DNA of 17,146 nt, taken from positions 1 to 17,146 of the forward strand of contig CAJUQU010000057.1 of the NCBI GenBank assembly GCA_910588595.1. Reading direction: 5' to 3'. The notes under the pieces are model-generated. The model was not told where the DNA came from, searched no databases, and was given only the letters and a program-made list of their open reading frames with translations. Positions 1-7,571 of the stretch are shown piece after piece (positions within the stretch are counted from its first letter, which is position 1; every line of letters begins with the position of its first letter). Source of the stretch: an uncultured Lachnospiraceae bacterium (GTDB lineage Bacteria > Bacillota_A > Clostridia > Lachnospirales > Lachnospiraceae). A program made the position numbers and the translations under genes.

Positions 1-281
1 TAGATTCTTCCATAGGGCAGATCTGCACTCTGAAATGTGTTATAAAACCCGCGCAATGGCTCGGGGATCTTTTCACTTTCCGCAGTTGTCCGATCATTCA
101 TGACATACTGCGCCCCGATTTCATTCAAATACTTCATAAATCTGTTCATGCTTCCCCCTACATACCATGCAGCATGTTCATCCAGATACTCCTCCACCCC
201 GTCGTATTCATCACACGGCACGCTCTGCGGAAACCGAATAAAGGAACCCTCTGGCTCGACCGAACCGCACTCTTGCTTTCT
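1..281 (-). CDS. Partial coding frame running off left edge, start unclear
   Basis: After an in-frame TAG at 282-284 this minus-strand frame stays open to position 1, and its amino-acid make-up looks coding: acidic and aromatic runs such as DEYDGVEEYLDEHAAWYV, then IPEPLRGFYNTF and LPYGRI near the edge. The upper part (281-150) has no ATG. The candidate starts are a GTG at 221 without a ribosome binding site, and an ATG at 149 preceded by GGGGG with a 4-base gap. It lies just below the Nudix regulator gene in the same direction, so it may be the last visible gene of the operon. The LP-G-RIY-like end vaguely recalls SMI1/KNR4 (SUKH) proteins, but I do not recognise it with certainty. Coding upstream of the best ATG suggests either an unusual start or a 5'-damaged gene. 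Confidence 0.5.
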
Positions 282-297
282 CTAGATGATGCTTTCC

Positions 298-1236
298 CTA
301 ATGATAAAACCTGTCGAGATTCCTGACAAACACTTTTGGAGGTCTATGTCCTCCATTTTGTGTCTGCCTGTCTGTCTCGAGCACATACTCTGCGATCTTG
401 CGCCGGAAATTCGGTTTGATCAGCTCCTGACCGGATATCAGCTCCACAGCCTCCTGCAGATCCGTCAACGTAAAATACTCCGGCATAAAGTCAAAGGCGA
501 TCCGTATATCACTCCCTAACATGCGCCGGAGCCGGTTAAAGACACTTGTGATGATCTTTGCATGGTCAAAGGCGATCCCCTGCGACTGTACGATATCATA
601 GGTAACGATCTCATGATAATCGCGGTATTCAATATGTTCCCTGATCACTCCGCGAAGACTGACAGCCGCATTTTCGTCCGCTGCCTCACTATCCTGCAGC
701 GACAGCTCATACTCACGGTCACAGGTGACGACGTTGTCCTGTTCCTGCCTCCTGTCTGCCGTCTTTCGCACAGTGATGTCAAACCATGCCGCCTCACCGG
801 CATCACCGCTCGCCTCTAGATGCCCGTTTGCAAGGTCGTCCTCATTCAGCACTGCGACAAAAGCCTGCGAGACGATCCACCCCCTGGGATCGCGCCCGCT
901 GTCGCTGAATACATCGCACAATTCCAGATATGCCTTGTCTGTGCCTGTCTCCTCCTTCAGCTCGCGCCTTGCGGTCTCCTGTATCGTCTCCCCCTTCTGC
1001 ATGAAGCCGCCCGGAAGCGCCCACTCCCCCTGAAATGGCTGCTCGGCGCGCCTGATCATCAGAAGGCGCAGCGTTTTGACCGGAAGCCTGCGGTAATCAG
1101 AGCCCTCAATCTTCTTGCTGCCGATGGAGAACACAGCGATATCCGCCGCGATGGACGGACGGTCGTACTGATTGATATCATATGACTCCAAAAATTCTTG
1201 ATTTTTTATTGCCTGATCTTCTTTTGCCTGACTCAT
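298..1236 (-). CDS. nrtR: NrtR-type Nudix / winged-helix transcriptional regulator of NAD metabolism
   Basis: This 312-aa protein joins an N-terminal Nudix domain (about residues 28-155) to a C-terminal winged-helix DNA-binding region (about 223-312, with FTLTDLQEAVELI and NFRRKIAEYVLE). That is the layout of NrtR, known to repress NAD biosynthesis and salvage genes and to sense ADP-ribose-like NAD derivatives. The Nudix box is intact: G77, E83, then R91-E92-L93-K94-E95-E96-T97-G98, so hydrolase activity is possible; several known NrtRs have lost it. The start is supported by GAGGAG 5-6 bases upstream of ATG 1236. It is the last clear gene of the NAD operon, which gives autoregulation if it binds the operators at 8142-8219. 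A loop insertion (about 157-190) lies between the two domains. The family call is firm; the operator assignment is inferred. Confidence 0.85.
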   Translation of the reverse strand: MSQAKEDQAIKNQEFLESYDINQYDRPSIAADIAVFSIGSKKIEGSDYRRLPVKTLRLLMIRRAEQPFQGEWALPGGFMQKGETIQETARRELKEETGTDKAYLELCDVFSDSGRDPRGWIVSQAFVAVLNEDDLANGHLEASGDAGEAAWFDITVRKTADRRQEQDNVVTCDREYELSLQDSEAADENAAVSLRGVIREHIEYRDYHEIVTYDIVQSQGIAFDHAKIITSVFNRLRRMLGSDIRIAFDFMPEYFTLTDLQEAVELISGQELIKPNFRRKIAEYVLETDRQTQNGGHRPPKVFVRNLDRFYH

Positions 1237-1289
1237 TTTATCTCCTCACTTCCACTCTTGTTTGCGAACAATTCGAACGAAAAACAAAT

Positions 1290-1814
1290 TCATATTAATG
1301 CAACTGTCTGCCTCAATGATTCGTTTATCAGATTCTGAATCAGCAAGATCATTGTATCAGAGTTCAGGATGTTATCCATCAACTCCTCCAACTTTTTCAT
1401 GGATGTTATGGTAAATATATCCTTTCTCTTTCCGCTGTACGCAATTGCCAGATCTTCATTCATCACGACTGTCACAGGGTAGGAAATTGTGCTGTATTTT
1501 ACAAACATCATTCTGTATTTATAATGTTCTAGCCCTTTCACTGTCAGAAAAACTTCAAACTTGTTTTGTTCCGCCCCCTGCTCTCCCAAATCCTGCTGTA
1601 TATCTACAGCTAACGTATCTGGAGAAGTCTGTAAAGTCACCAAAGCAGCCAGCCCATTCTTCTTTGTATAAGAAAAAACCGGACCATCATAGCGTGCTAT
1701 ATTTCCCATCACATGCCCCTCTGTTGCCTGTTCGATCTGCTCTAATGATTTTTTGATGACAACGTCCGGCGTGTACTTATCCAACAATTCAAAAGAAAAC
1801 TTTTCCTTATCCAT
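1290..1814 (-). CDS. Hypothetical protein, 174 aa
   Basis: I do not recognise this protein. It is soluble-looking, with no signal peptide and no clear membrane helix. The N-terminal half is charged and mixed alpha/beta. Around residues 95-150 there are several beta-like stretches (FEVFLTVKGLEHY, YRMMFVKYSTISYPVTVVM), followed by a helical tail ending in LIQNLINESLRQTVALI. The start ATG at 1814 has GGAGGG 5 bases upstream. It begins 20 bases after the phosphatase/nuclease-fold gene and precedes the Nudix regulator by 53 bases, so it is co-transcribed with both. Its base composition is AT-rich like its upstream neighbour and unlike the NAD enzymes, so the two may have entered the operon together. 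Confidence 0.7.
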   Translation of the reverse strand: MDKEKFSFELLDKYTPDVVIKKSLEQIEQATEGHVMGNIARYDGPVFSYTKKNGLAALVTLQTSPDTLAVDIQQDLGEQGAEQNKFEVFLTVKGLEHYKYRMMFVKYSTISYPVTVVMNEDLAIAYSGKRKDIFTITSMKKLEELMDNILNSDTMILLIQNLINESLRQTVALI

Positions 1815-1834
1815 TCTATCCCTCCAACTTCAAC

Positions 1835-2629
1835 TCAATTATCTGCAATCTCACACAGTAACGGAAAATGATCACTTATATTTGGATTTGGATGTTGATT
1901 TCCATCCATTAGATCTGAGTAACTGCAAGATGTTATGATTCTCAGACTTTCCTTCTTAAACAGGGGTAAAATATCTTTACTCACAATCACTTGATCCGGC
2001 ATATACCACATTGGTGAATACAATTTTGACTGATTTAAATAATACGTCCCCGGCGGATATGAAAAATCTCCCATGAAGTTCCACATTGGATTATAAAATT
2101 TTCTATACTCTGTTCCAGAAACTCTCCTTGTGGGCGGATCCATCATACCCAATACCGGCAAACCGTGAAATCCATTTGCATTTAAACAGCCCTTATCATA
2201 TGGCATCTCGTTAAAATCACCTATGATGATCGTATCATGTGAATCAATACTCCGTTCCGTTTGTTTGATATCATACATGATTTCCTGTATTTTTTCAAAT
2301 CTCTCATCACTCCTGTCTCCATGCATATCCGACATCAAATGCACACAACACAGAATATACCTATCCTTAACGATCTGAATTGAATGATATGTATTTTGAC
2401 ATCCCGGCTCTATCCTGGCATACCTGCTCCACACATCAATCCTGCTGCACCCTTCTGTGTAACATGGAACAAACCTTTGATGATTTTGTTCAAGCAGCAT
2501 CTTCAATTCTCCATTGTCCGCATAATATTCAGCCATAGCGAGCATATCTATATCATAATCCCGAATCAGACTCACTATATATTTATTGATATTGGTGTTT
2601 CTATGAGTATTCCAAAATAAAATCCGCAT
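1835..2629 (-). CDS. Endonuclease/exonuclease/phosphatase (EEP) family protein
   Basis: This is a DNase I/exonuclease III-like fold of about 264 aa. The expected active-site motifs occur in order: WNTH (Asn), AMAEY (catalytic Glu), HLMSDMH (His), IIGDFNEMPYD (Asp and Asn) and ISDHFPL near the C-terminus (Asp-His pair). No signal peptide or fused domain is visible, so it is probably cytosolic; the substrate could be nucleic acid or a phosphoester. I chose ATG 2629 because the protein core begins at once (MRILFWN) and an AAGGAAG lies 11 bases upstream. The frame also extends to a GTG at 2650, which has no ribosome binding site. It sits between nadE and the 174-aa unknown and is visibly AT-rich: the 60 bases at 1981-2040 contain 20 G/C, against 36 in 60 at 3181-3240 in nadE. 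Its role in an NAD operon is unknown. Confidence 0.8.
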   Translation of the reverse strand: MRILFWNTHRNTNINKYIVSLIRDYDIDMLAMAEYYADNGELKMLLEQNHQRFVPCYTEGCSRIDVWSRYARIEPGCQNTYHSIQIVKDRYILCCVHLMSDMHGDRSDERFEKIQEIMYDIKQTERSIDSHDTIIIGDFNEMPYDKGCLNANGFHGLPVLGMMDPPTRRVSGTEYRKFYNPMWNFMGDFSYPPGTYYLNQSKLYSPMWYMPDQVIVSKDILPLFKKESLRIITSCSYSDLMDGNQHPNPNISDHFPLLCEIADN

Positions 2630-2787
2630 ACGCCACTTATCTTCCTTCACAGCTGTTTTAAAGTGATTGTTTTCGTCGTTCCATGACTGGCTCCATTGTA
2701 TGGATTCTTTTTAACTTATACTACCATACACTTCACAATTTTTCCACCAGAACATCCTGCGGAAAGGATTTTCCAAACACGCTCTAT

Positions 2788-2820
2788 ACAAATAGGCAGC
2801 CCTGAGACTGCCCTGTTTGT
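2788..2820 (-). terminator. Imperfect hairpin below nadE, possible attenuating terminator
   Basis: An inverted repeat of about 13 positions with two central mismatches (arms ACAAAcaGGGCAG and CTGCCTATTTGT on the minus strand) begins 12 bases past the nadE stop. No T-run follows, so it may be a partial terminator, a processing site or an mRNA-stabilising 3' end rather than a full stop. It divides the GC-richer enzyme genes from the AT-rich tail of the operon. The rest of the gap (2630-2787) is AT-rich with no convincing promoter; a TATAAG stands near 2714-2719 but lacks a well-spaced -35. Confidence 0.35.
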
Positions 2821-2832
2821 ACCGATATGAAC

Positions 2833-4788
2833 CTATGATTCTGTAAACTCCTCCGGCTCAACCTCCGCGGGCAGCCGCAGATCCCCGCGCGGGCTCACGG
2901 ACACGGAACCCACCTTGACGCCGTCCGGCATACAGTTGCGCTTAAACTGCTGCCTGAAAAACCGGTTGTAAAATACTTTCTGCCACTTGGAGATCTCCTC
3001 GTCGCTGAACTTGTACTCACTGCTCCGGCGGACCGCCTCCTGGCACAGGCAAAAGATCTCAGCCGGCGACATTCCATATCTCAATGTGTAGTACAGGAAA
3101 AAGTCGTGCAGGATATAGGAGCCGACGGTCTCCTCCGTCTTCTGGGCGATGGTTCCGTCCTCGTTCGGCGGGAGCAGCTCCGGGCTCACCGGCGTGTCGA
3201 TGATGTCCTCGATCACTTTGCTCATCCCCGCAAACCCGTTCTCGTCCATGTAGTGGCCGACCTCGTCGACCAGCATGCGCACCAGTGTCTTGGGAATGCT
3301 CGTGTTGACGGCGTACATGCTCATATGGTCGCCGTTGTACGTGCACCACCCAAGGGCAAGCTCCGACAAGTCGCCCGTACCGACGACAAAACCGCCCACC
3401 TTGTTCGCCACGTCCATCAGGATCTGCGTGCGCTCCCTCGCCTGGCAGTTTTCATACGTGACATCGTGCACATGCTCGTCCTGCCCGATATCCCGAAAAT
3501 GCTGCCGCACCGAGTCAGCGATACTGATCTCCCTGACCGTGCAGCCCAGATAATCCATCAGCGCGACCGAATTGTTTTTCGTGCGGTCCGTGGTACCAAA
3601 TCCCGGCATCGTGATCCCGGTCACGGTGTCTGCGGAAAGTCCCAGATCCCTGACTGCCTGCGCGCACACCAGCAGCGCGAGCGTCGAGTCAAGCCCGCCC
3701 GACACACCGACCACGACACATCTGCTCTTTGTCGCCTCGATGCGCCTTGCAAGTGCAGTGACCTGCATTTGAAAGATATCAAGGCAGCGCTCCCTGCGGT
3801 TTGAGGACGGCACAAACGGCGTGATGGACACTTTTGCCAGAAGTTCCCGCTTCTCCATAAGGTTTTTTTTGCAAACCAGTGTTTGATAACACCGCGCGGA
3901 GAAATTGTTTTTGCACTCGGAGTACGTCTTGTTCGCGATCCTGTCGTGCCGGATCTTTGTGAGGTTAAAATCCTTCACGAGTACCGTATCGCTGAAAGGC
4001 TTTCCCTCCCCGAGAAGTTTCCCGTTTTCGTACATCAGTGCATGCCCGCTGAATACCAGGTCCGAGGCGGACTCATACTGTCCCGCGGACACATACACAT
4101 AGCCGCAGATACAGCCCGCCGACGCTGCACCCAACATATTTTTCCGGTACTGCGCCTTGCCGATCACCTCGTTGGAGGCGGAGAGATTGACGATGATCTC
4201 CGCCCCGTTCAGCGCGAGCAGCCGCCCCGGTGAGATCGGCGCCCACGCGTCCTCGCAGATCTCGATGCCGACGCAGACCTTCTTGTCCGTGCCGATCTCC
4301 AGGATGACATTGTTGCCAAAAGTCGTGCGCAGCGTCTCCATTCCGCATACAAGCACCAGCTCCTGCGCGTCGCGCTCGCCGGCGCTGAACCACCTTTTTT
4401 CATAAAACTCGCCATAGTTTGGCAGATAGGTCTTTGGTATGACTGCCTCCAGCCTGCCGTTGTGGATCACCGCCGCACAGTTAAAGAGTTCTCCTGCTAT
4501 TTCCAGCGGAACGCCGACGACGAGCACTGCCCCGTTTTCACCGTATTTCTTTGTGTACATGGTCAGGTCGTACAGCCCCCTGAGCGCCCTGTCGAGCAGG
4601 TTCCTGTTGTTGAACAGGTCTGCGCAGGTGTACCCTGTCATGGAAAGTTCCGGTGTCACGATCAGATCTGACTGCTCTGCCAGACTGTCGTATGCCTTGC
4701 CGATCTCCTGGCGGTTTTTTGCGACGTTTCCTATATGGACACGCGGCACCACAGCCGCTGCCCGAAATAAATTCAATGCGTTCTCCAT
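2833..4788 (-). CDS. nadE: Glutamine-dependent NAD+ synthetase
   Basis: This 651-aa cytosolic enzyme performs the last step of NAD+ synthesis, ATP-dependent amidation of nicotinate adenine dinucleotide with ammonia from glutamine. The N-terminal nitrilase-type glutaminase domain (about 1-290) carries the triad E47 (TPELSMTGY), K119 (IPKTYLPNYGEFYE) and C178 (GIEICEDAWAP). The C-terminal synthetase domain (about 325-640) carries the ATP-pyrophosphatase loop SGGLDS at 363-368 and later GTGDLSELALGW. The length matches the long two-domain class, such as that of Mycobacterium. The start at ATG 4788 is the only reasonable one, although its AGGAG lies directly against the ATG and another AAGGA stands about 14 bases up. 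A perfect TATAAT at 4812-4817 (minus strand) lacks a matching -35, so transcription probably comes from the operon promoter. Confidence 0.95.
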   Translation of the reverse strand: MENALNLFRAAAVVPRVHIGNVAKNRQEIGKAYDSLAEQSDLIVTPELSMTGYTCADLFNNRNLLDRALRGLYDLTMYTKKYGENGAVLVVGVPLEIAGELFNCAAVIHNGRLEAVIPKTYLPNYGEFYEKRWFSAGERDAQELVLVCGMETLRTTFGNNVILEIGTDKKVCVGIEICEDAWAPISPGRLLALNGAEIIVNLSASNEVIGKAQYRKNMLGAASAGCICGYVYVSAGQYESASDLVFSGHALMYENGKLLGEGKPFSDTVLVKDFNLTKIRHDRIANKTYSECKNNFSARCYQTLVCKKNLMEKRELLAKVSITPFVPSSNRRERCLDIFQMQVTALARRIEATKSRCVVVGVSGGLDSTLALLVCAQAVRDLGLSADTVTGITMPGFGTTDRTKNNSVALMDYLGCTVREISIADSVRQHFRDIGQDEHVHDVTYENCQARERTQILMDVANKVGGFVVGTGDLSELALGWCTYNGDHMSMYAVNTSIPKTLVRMLVDEVGHYMDENGFAGMSKVIEDIIDTPVSPELLPPNEDGTIAQKTEETVGSYILHDFFLYYTLRYGMSPAEIFCLCQEAVRRSSEYKFSDEEISKWQKVFYNRFFRQQFKRNCMPDGVKVGSVSVSPRGDLRLPAEVEPEEFTES

Positions 4789-4838
4789 CTCCTACGTTCC
4801 ATTCCTTTTCTATTATATAGATTATTTCCTACAGTTCC

Positions 4839-5180
4839 TCATGCAGAAAATTCACTCTCCACCTGTATACATCCTATAATGTGCCGGTTAAAAATGTCAA
4901 GTTCTTCCGCCGGAACCCACAATTCCTGATGATAGTCCGCGCCGACAGTGTGTACGTCAAACTGCGCAGCATACGCATCATCGATCTCAAACTTTGTCAC
5001 GTATCCCCTGTGGTCGTCATTATATTTTACATTCCACTGCGATGCGATCTCCGTCGCATATTTTTCATTTAATACGGGATAAAAAATCGGCTGTTCCGGC
5101 AATCTGGGCGGATACTTAGTATAACCGCTGTCCCTGATCAATTCGAACTCCTTTGTCCCTACTGGTCTGTACAATATCAT
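4839..5180 (-). CDS. Uncharacterised 113-aa protein of the NAD operon
   Basis: The start codon ATG 5180 lies one base after the stop of the phosphoribosyltransferase gene (TGA-G-ATG), with GGAGG inside the upstream gene, so translational coupling is very likely. A longer open frame continues upward to 5435 but only as an out-of-frame reading of the upstream gene. The protein has a strongly patterned sequence: LYRPVGTKEFELI (3-15), then YPPRLPEQPIFYPVLNEKYA (23-42), a YVTKFEID strand, ELWVPAEEL (86-94) and a final IIGCIQVE. I recall short bacterial proteins of this pattern annotated as 'ADP-ribosylation/crystallin J1', a label with weak support. The small size and mixed alpha/beta character would suit an ADP-ribosyl-binding or transferase-like fold. 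Its place between NAD enzymes fits a job on NAD or ADP-ribose, but this is inference. Confidence 0.75.
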   Translation of the reverse strand: MILYRPVGTKEFELIRDSGYTKYPPRLPEQPIFYPVLNEKYATEIASQWNVKYNDDHRGYVTKFEIDDAYAAQFDVHTVGADYHQELWVPAEELDIFNRHIIGCIQVESEFSA

Positions 5181-5181
5181 C

Positions 5182-6663
5182 TCAGCCTCCAAAATTCCCG
5201 TTATTGAGCCTGTCTCTGATCTCGGCAAGCGACTGCTCCCGCAAAAGCACGCCGTCCCGATACACGGCTTCCAACAGGTTCTCTCTCCCGAGGATATCCA
5301 CGCTTGTGTAACCGTCCTGGAAAGCCAGTGCCCCGCGCTCATCGCGGTAAACGCGGCACATTCCCTTCTGGCTCCTCTTGAACCCGCCCTCCTTGGGATC
5401 CTTGAAGATCGGGATCGGTCTGCCGTCCACCTCACAGTAGGTCGCCTTGATGCAGGAGCTGAACGTATCTCTCGTGAACGGCTTCAACAGGTCTTCCTCC
5501 TCGATGCACTGCATACTGAAACTCCCCACGCCCAGAGCCACATTGCTGCACGCAAAACCATTTTGGGTCAAAATCTTATAAATTTCCTCGCATCTGTGTA
5601 TGGTGATGCTGTCTCCATAGATCGCCTTGACGTGGGGATCGAGCACTTTATATCCCTTAGCGTTTACGGTTCCGCCAAAAATATCCCACAACCTGAACAC
5701 CGTTTTTGTCACGACCTCCACACAGTCCCCGCTGTCACCGCGCATCAGCATACAGCCGTTGTGCGCCATGATCTCCTCTCTCAACTGCGGCAGCACATTG
5801 TCAATGACATTCCAGTAATCGTAGGAGTCAAGAACTGCCGAAAAACTCGTGTCGGGATAGATCTCTGTGAGCAGCCTGCGGAGCAGTGTGATCTCGTCCC
5901 CGTCGACAGCGTAATTGCTGCACATCACGGAGTGCTCTGTGCTGACGGCACCGAGAGCGACCGGCTCCCTGGTACAGTCACAGCAGTACATCTGCTCCAA
6001 AAACGGGATCACCGGAACAGTCGCAGTGTTGAGAAAGGACAGGCACCAGCCCGCACTGGACTTCACTGCCGACTGCAGGCACTCCTGCCCGCGAAATGAA
6101 AAATCGCCCAGCGCCTTTGCCCTCGGCACCGCATCGTCCACCGAAATATCGTAATACCTGTTGACGATCTCCCTGTATGTCGCCCCGACTGTCGCGCTGA
6201 TCATCGGATGCCACAGTTCCGCGCTGATCAGCGACTCGAGCGCCTGCGGGAGCCACGCAAAGTCGGGGTGCGTGTTGCTGATCTCAAACATCGGCACGTG
6301 CATCGGAACTCTTGTTCCCTCCGGGAGCGCCTTGATCTCTATCGGCAGATAGCCCAGTTTGTGGAGCTTCTCGATCTTTTCTGTCCTGTACGCCTTCCTG
6401 CCAAGTGCGGCGCCAAGCACCCTGTCGTACTCGCCTGCCACCTCGTCCGAGTCCCTGTCAAAAAACGCTTCATTGAAGTAGTCGATCAGATATGTCCTGA
6501 TAAATGCCTGCAGCCCAAACATCACCACATGATCCCACATCTTGACACGACTCATGCGCGGCGTGAAATAGGACACCGATCTTTCTATTTTGTCCGGCAG
6601 CATGTCGGAGTGCACTGCCTTGTAAAAATCGATCAAAAGCATTGGATTTGTCCTTGTCGTCAT
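5182..6663 (-). CDS. NAMPT-family nicotinamide/nicotinate phosphoribosyltransferase
   Basis: This 493-aa protein belongs to the NAMPT (NadV) family, which transfers phosphoribose from PRPP to nicotinamide. Recognisable sites by eye against human NAMPT: D12 and Y14 (human D16, Y18), F188 and R191 (F193, R196), H244 in STEHS (phospho-His H247), R308-D310-SG (R311, D313), GDS near 353 (G353/D354), and TRDTFSSCIKATY followed by FKDP near the C-terminus. The residue aligned with human D219, which contacts the nicotinamide amide, is A214 (FLNTATVP instead of the usual GTDT). Since a nicotinamidase and NadE are in the same operon, the enzyme may accept nicotinate. The start ATG overlaps the stop of the Prs-like gene (ATGA), with GGAGG just upstream. 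The length is normal for the family. Confidence 0.9.
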   Translation of the reverse strand: MTTRTNPMLLIDFYKAVHSDMLPDKIERSVSYFTPRMSRVKMWDHVVMFGLQAFIRTYLIDYFNEAFFDRDSDEVAGEYDRVLGAALGRKAYRTEKIEKLHKLGYLPIEIKALPEGTRVPMHVPMFEISNTHPDFAWLPQALESLISAELWHPMISATVGATYREIVNRYYDISVDDAVPRAKALGDFSFRGQECLQSAVKSSAGWCLSFLNTATVPVIPFLEQMYCCDCTREPVALGAVSTEHSVMCSNYAVDGDEITLLRRLLTEIYPDTSFSAVLDSYDYWNVIDNVLPQLREEIMAHNGCMLMRGDSGDCVEVVTKTVFRLWDIFGGTVNAKGYKVLDPHVKAIYGDSITIHRCEEIYKILTQNGFACSNVALGVGSFSMQCIEEEDLLKPFTRDTFSSCIKATYCEVDGRPIPIFKDPKEGGFKRSQKGMCRVYRDERGALAFQDGYTSVDILGRENLLEAVYRDGVLLREQSLAEIRDRLNNGNFGG

Positions 6664-7517
6664 AATACCTCCAATTCTAATATCTTGAACTTTGTGTTTT
6701 CCCTATGTTGAAAGATGCTGTCCGTCGTGTAAATCTGTTTGATGTTACTGCATTCGGGGAGCTTTCCCCTGAGTGCATTCTCCTCGCAATGGCTTACAAA
6801 GAGATAGATATCCGCCGCGCCGAGTGCCGTTAGTGCCTCCGCTGAATGGACAAATGTTCCTCCGTAAGAACAGATATCATCCACGATCAGCACATCATTT
6901 CCGGCGATCAGCTCTGTCTCCCCCGCGACGGAAAGGCTTTTGATCTCCCCTGTGCTCCACTCCCGGTTCTTGATGCCAAAGCAGTAAGGAAGTGCGATCA
7001 TGCCGCTGTAACGCTTTCCTGCGCCCTCGTCAGGATAGAACATCAGCGGCTTTTTCCCGCTTCGCCGCCCGATCTCATCTATGACTTTCTCGATATATCT
7101 CTGCGGCGTGTACTGCCTCACCCTGTCGATCAATGCGAGGCTGACATTGGAATGTGCGTCGAGCACCCTCACCTCGGTAAAGTCCAGACTGTTGATCAGC
7201 TCCGCAAAATACTTGAGCGTGAACACGTCCTCCGGGTTCTTGACCCTGTCCTGCCTGGCGTTAGGGATATATGGCATATCGAGGATCAAGTCATGATACC
7301 CTGCTGCCCGGATATGTTTTGCGAGGAAATAGACCGCAAGCAGTTCTTCGTTATTTTCATAGTTCCACCGGATCGTGACAGCGCCTTTCTTTTCTGTGCT
7401 TTGTCCGCCGGCGCTGTCATTTCCTGCCTCTGATGCGTCTGTCAGCGCTTCCTTTAACAGAAGTGTACCGTCCGGAAAATAGTTGATATCTACTTTTTTG
7501 CCGTTTATTTTTATCAT
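6660..7517 (-). CDS. Short PRPP-synthetase-like protein (phosphoribosyltransferase fold)
   Basis: This 285-aa protein is homologous to ribose-phosphate pyrophosphokinase but about 30 residues shorter and divergent. It lacks the usual FSGNSHPELA start and enters the fold at the equivalent of the FSDGE strand (NYFPDGTLLLKE). Conserved parts include MPYIPNARQDRV (the Prs ATP-binding region), VLDAHSN (for DLHA), YPDEGAGKRY, and the PRPP-binding loop VLIVDDICSYGGT. The KRR flexible-loop motif is replaced by KNREW. A low-complexity insertion rich in Gly, Ser and Glu occupies about residues 29-46. It could supply PRPP to the neighbouring transferase. Alternatively, by analogy with the phage NARP1 pair (Adps with Namat), it could pyrophosphorylate ADP-ribose. 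GGAGGG lies a few bases before the start, and the gene is translationally coupled to the NAMPT-like gene. Confidence 0.85.
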   Translation of the reverse strand: MIKINGKKVDINYFPDGTLLLKEALTDASEAGNDSAGGQSTEKKGAVTIRWNYENNEELLAVYFLAKHIRAAGYHDLILDMPYIPNARQDRVKNPEDVFTLKYFAELINSLDFTEVRVLDAHSNVSLALIDRVRQYTPQRYIEKVIDEIGRRSGKKPLMFYPDEGAGKRYSGMIALPYCFGIKNREWSTGEIKSLSVAGETELIAGNDVLIVDDICSYGGTFVHSAEALTALGAADIYLFVSHCEENALRGKLPECSNIKQIYTTDSIFQHRENTKFKILELEVL

Positions 7518-7571
7518 ATTGCCCTCCGCTTATCCGCAAACCTGTCCTAATCATCCTGTCTCTGTGCGATT

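Noticed and set aside
1265..1279. CGAACAATTCGAACG resembling a LexA (DinR) box upstream of the Nudix gene
   Set aside because: The two GAAC units are direct, not inverted, repeats; a LexA box needs GAAC-N4-GTTC.
3106..3804. 232-aa plus-strand frame inside nadE
   Set aside because: Antisense shadow of the synthetase domain, His/Arg/Val-rich, no recognisable domain or ribosome binding site.
4812..4817. Perfect TATAAT (minus strand) before nadE as an internal promoter
   Set aside because: No -35 with acceptable match stands 16-18 bp upstream.
4839..5435. 198-aa frame extending the 113-aa gene upward
   Set aside because: The extra 85 residues are an Arg/Ser-rich out-of-frame reading of the transferase gene; the real start at 5180 has a ribosome binding site.
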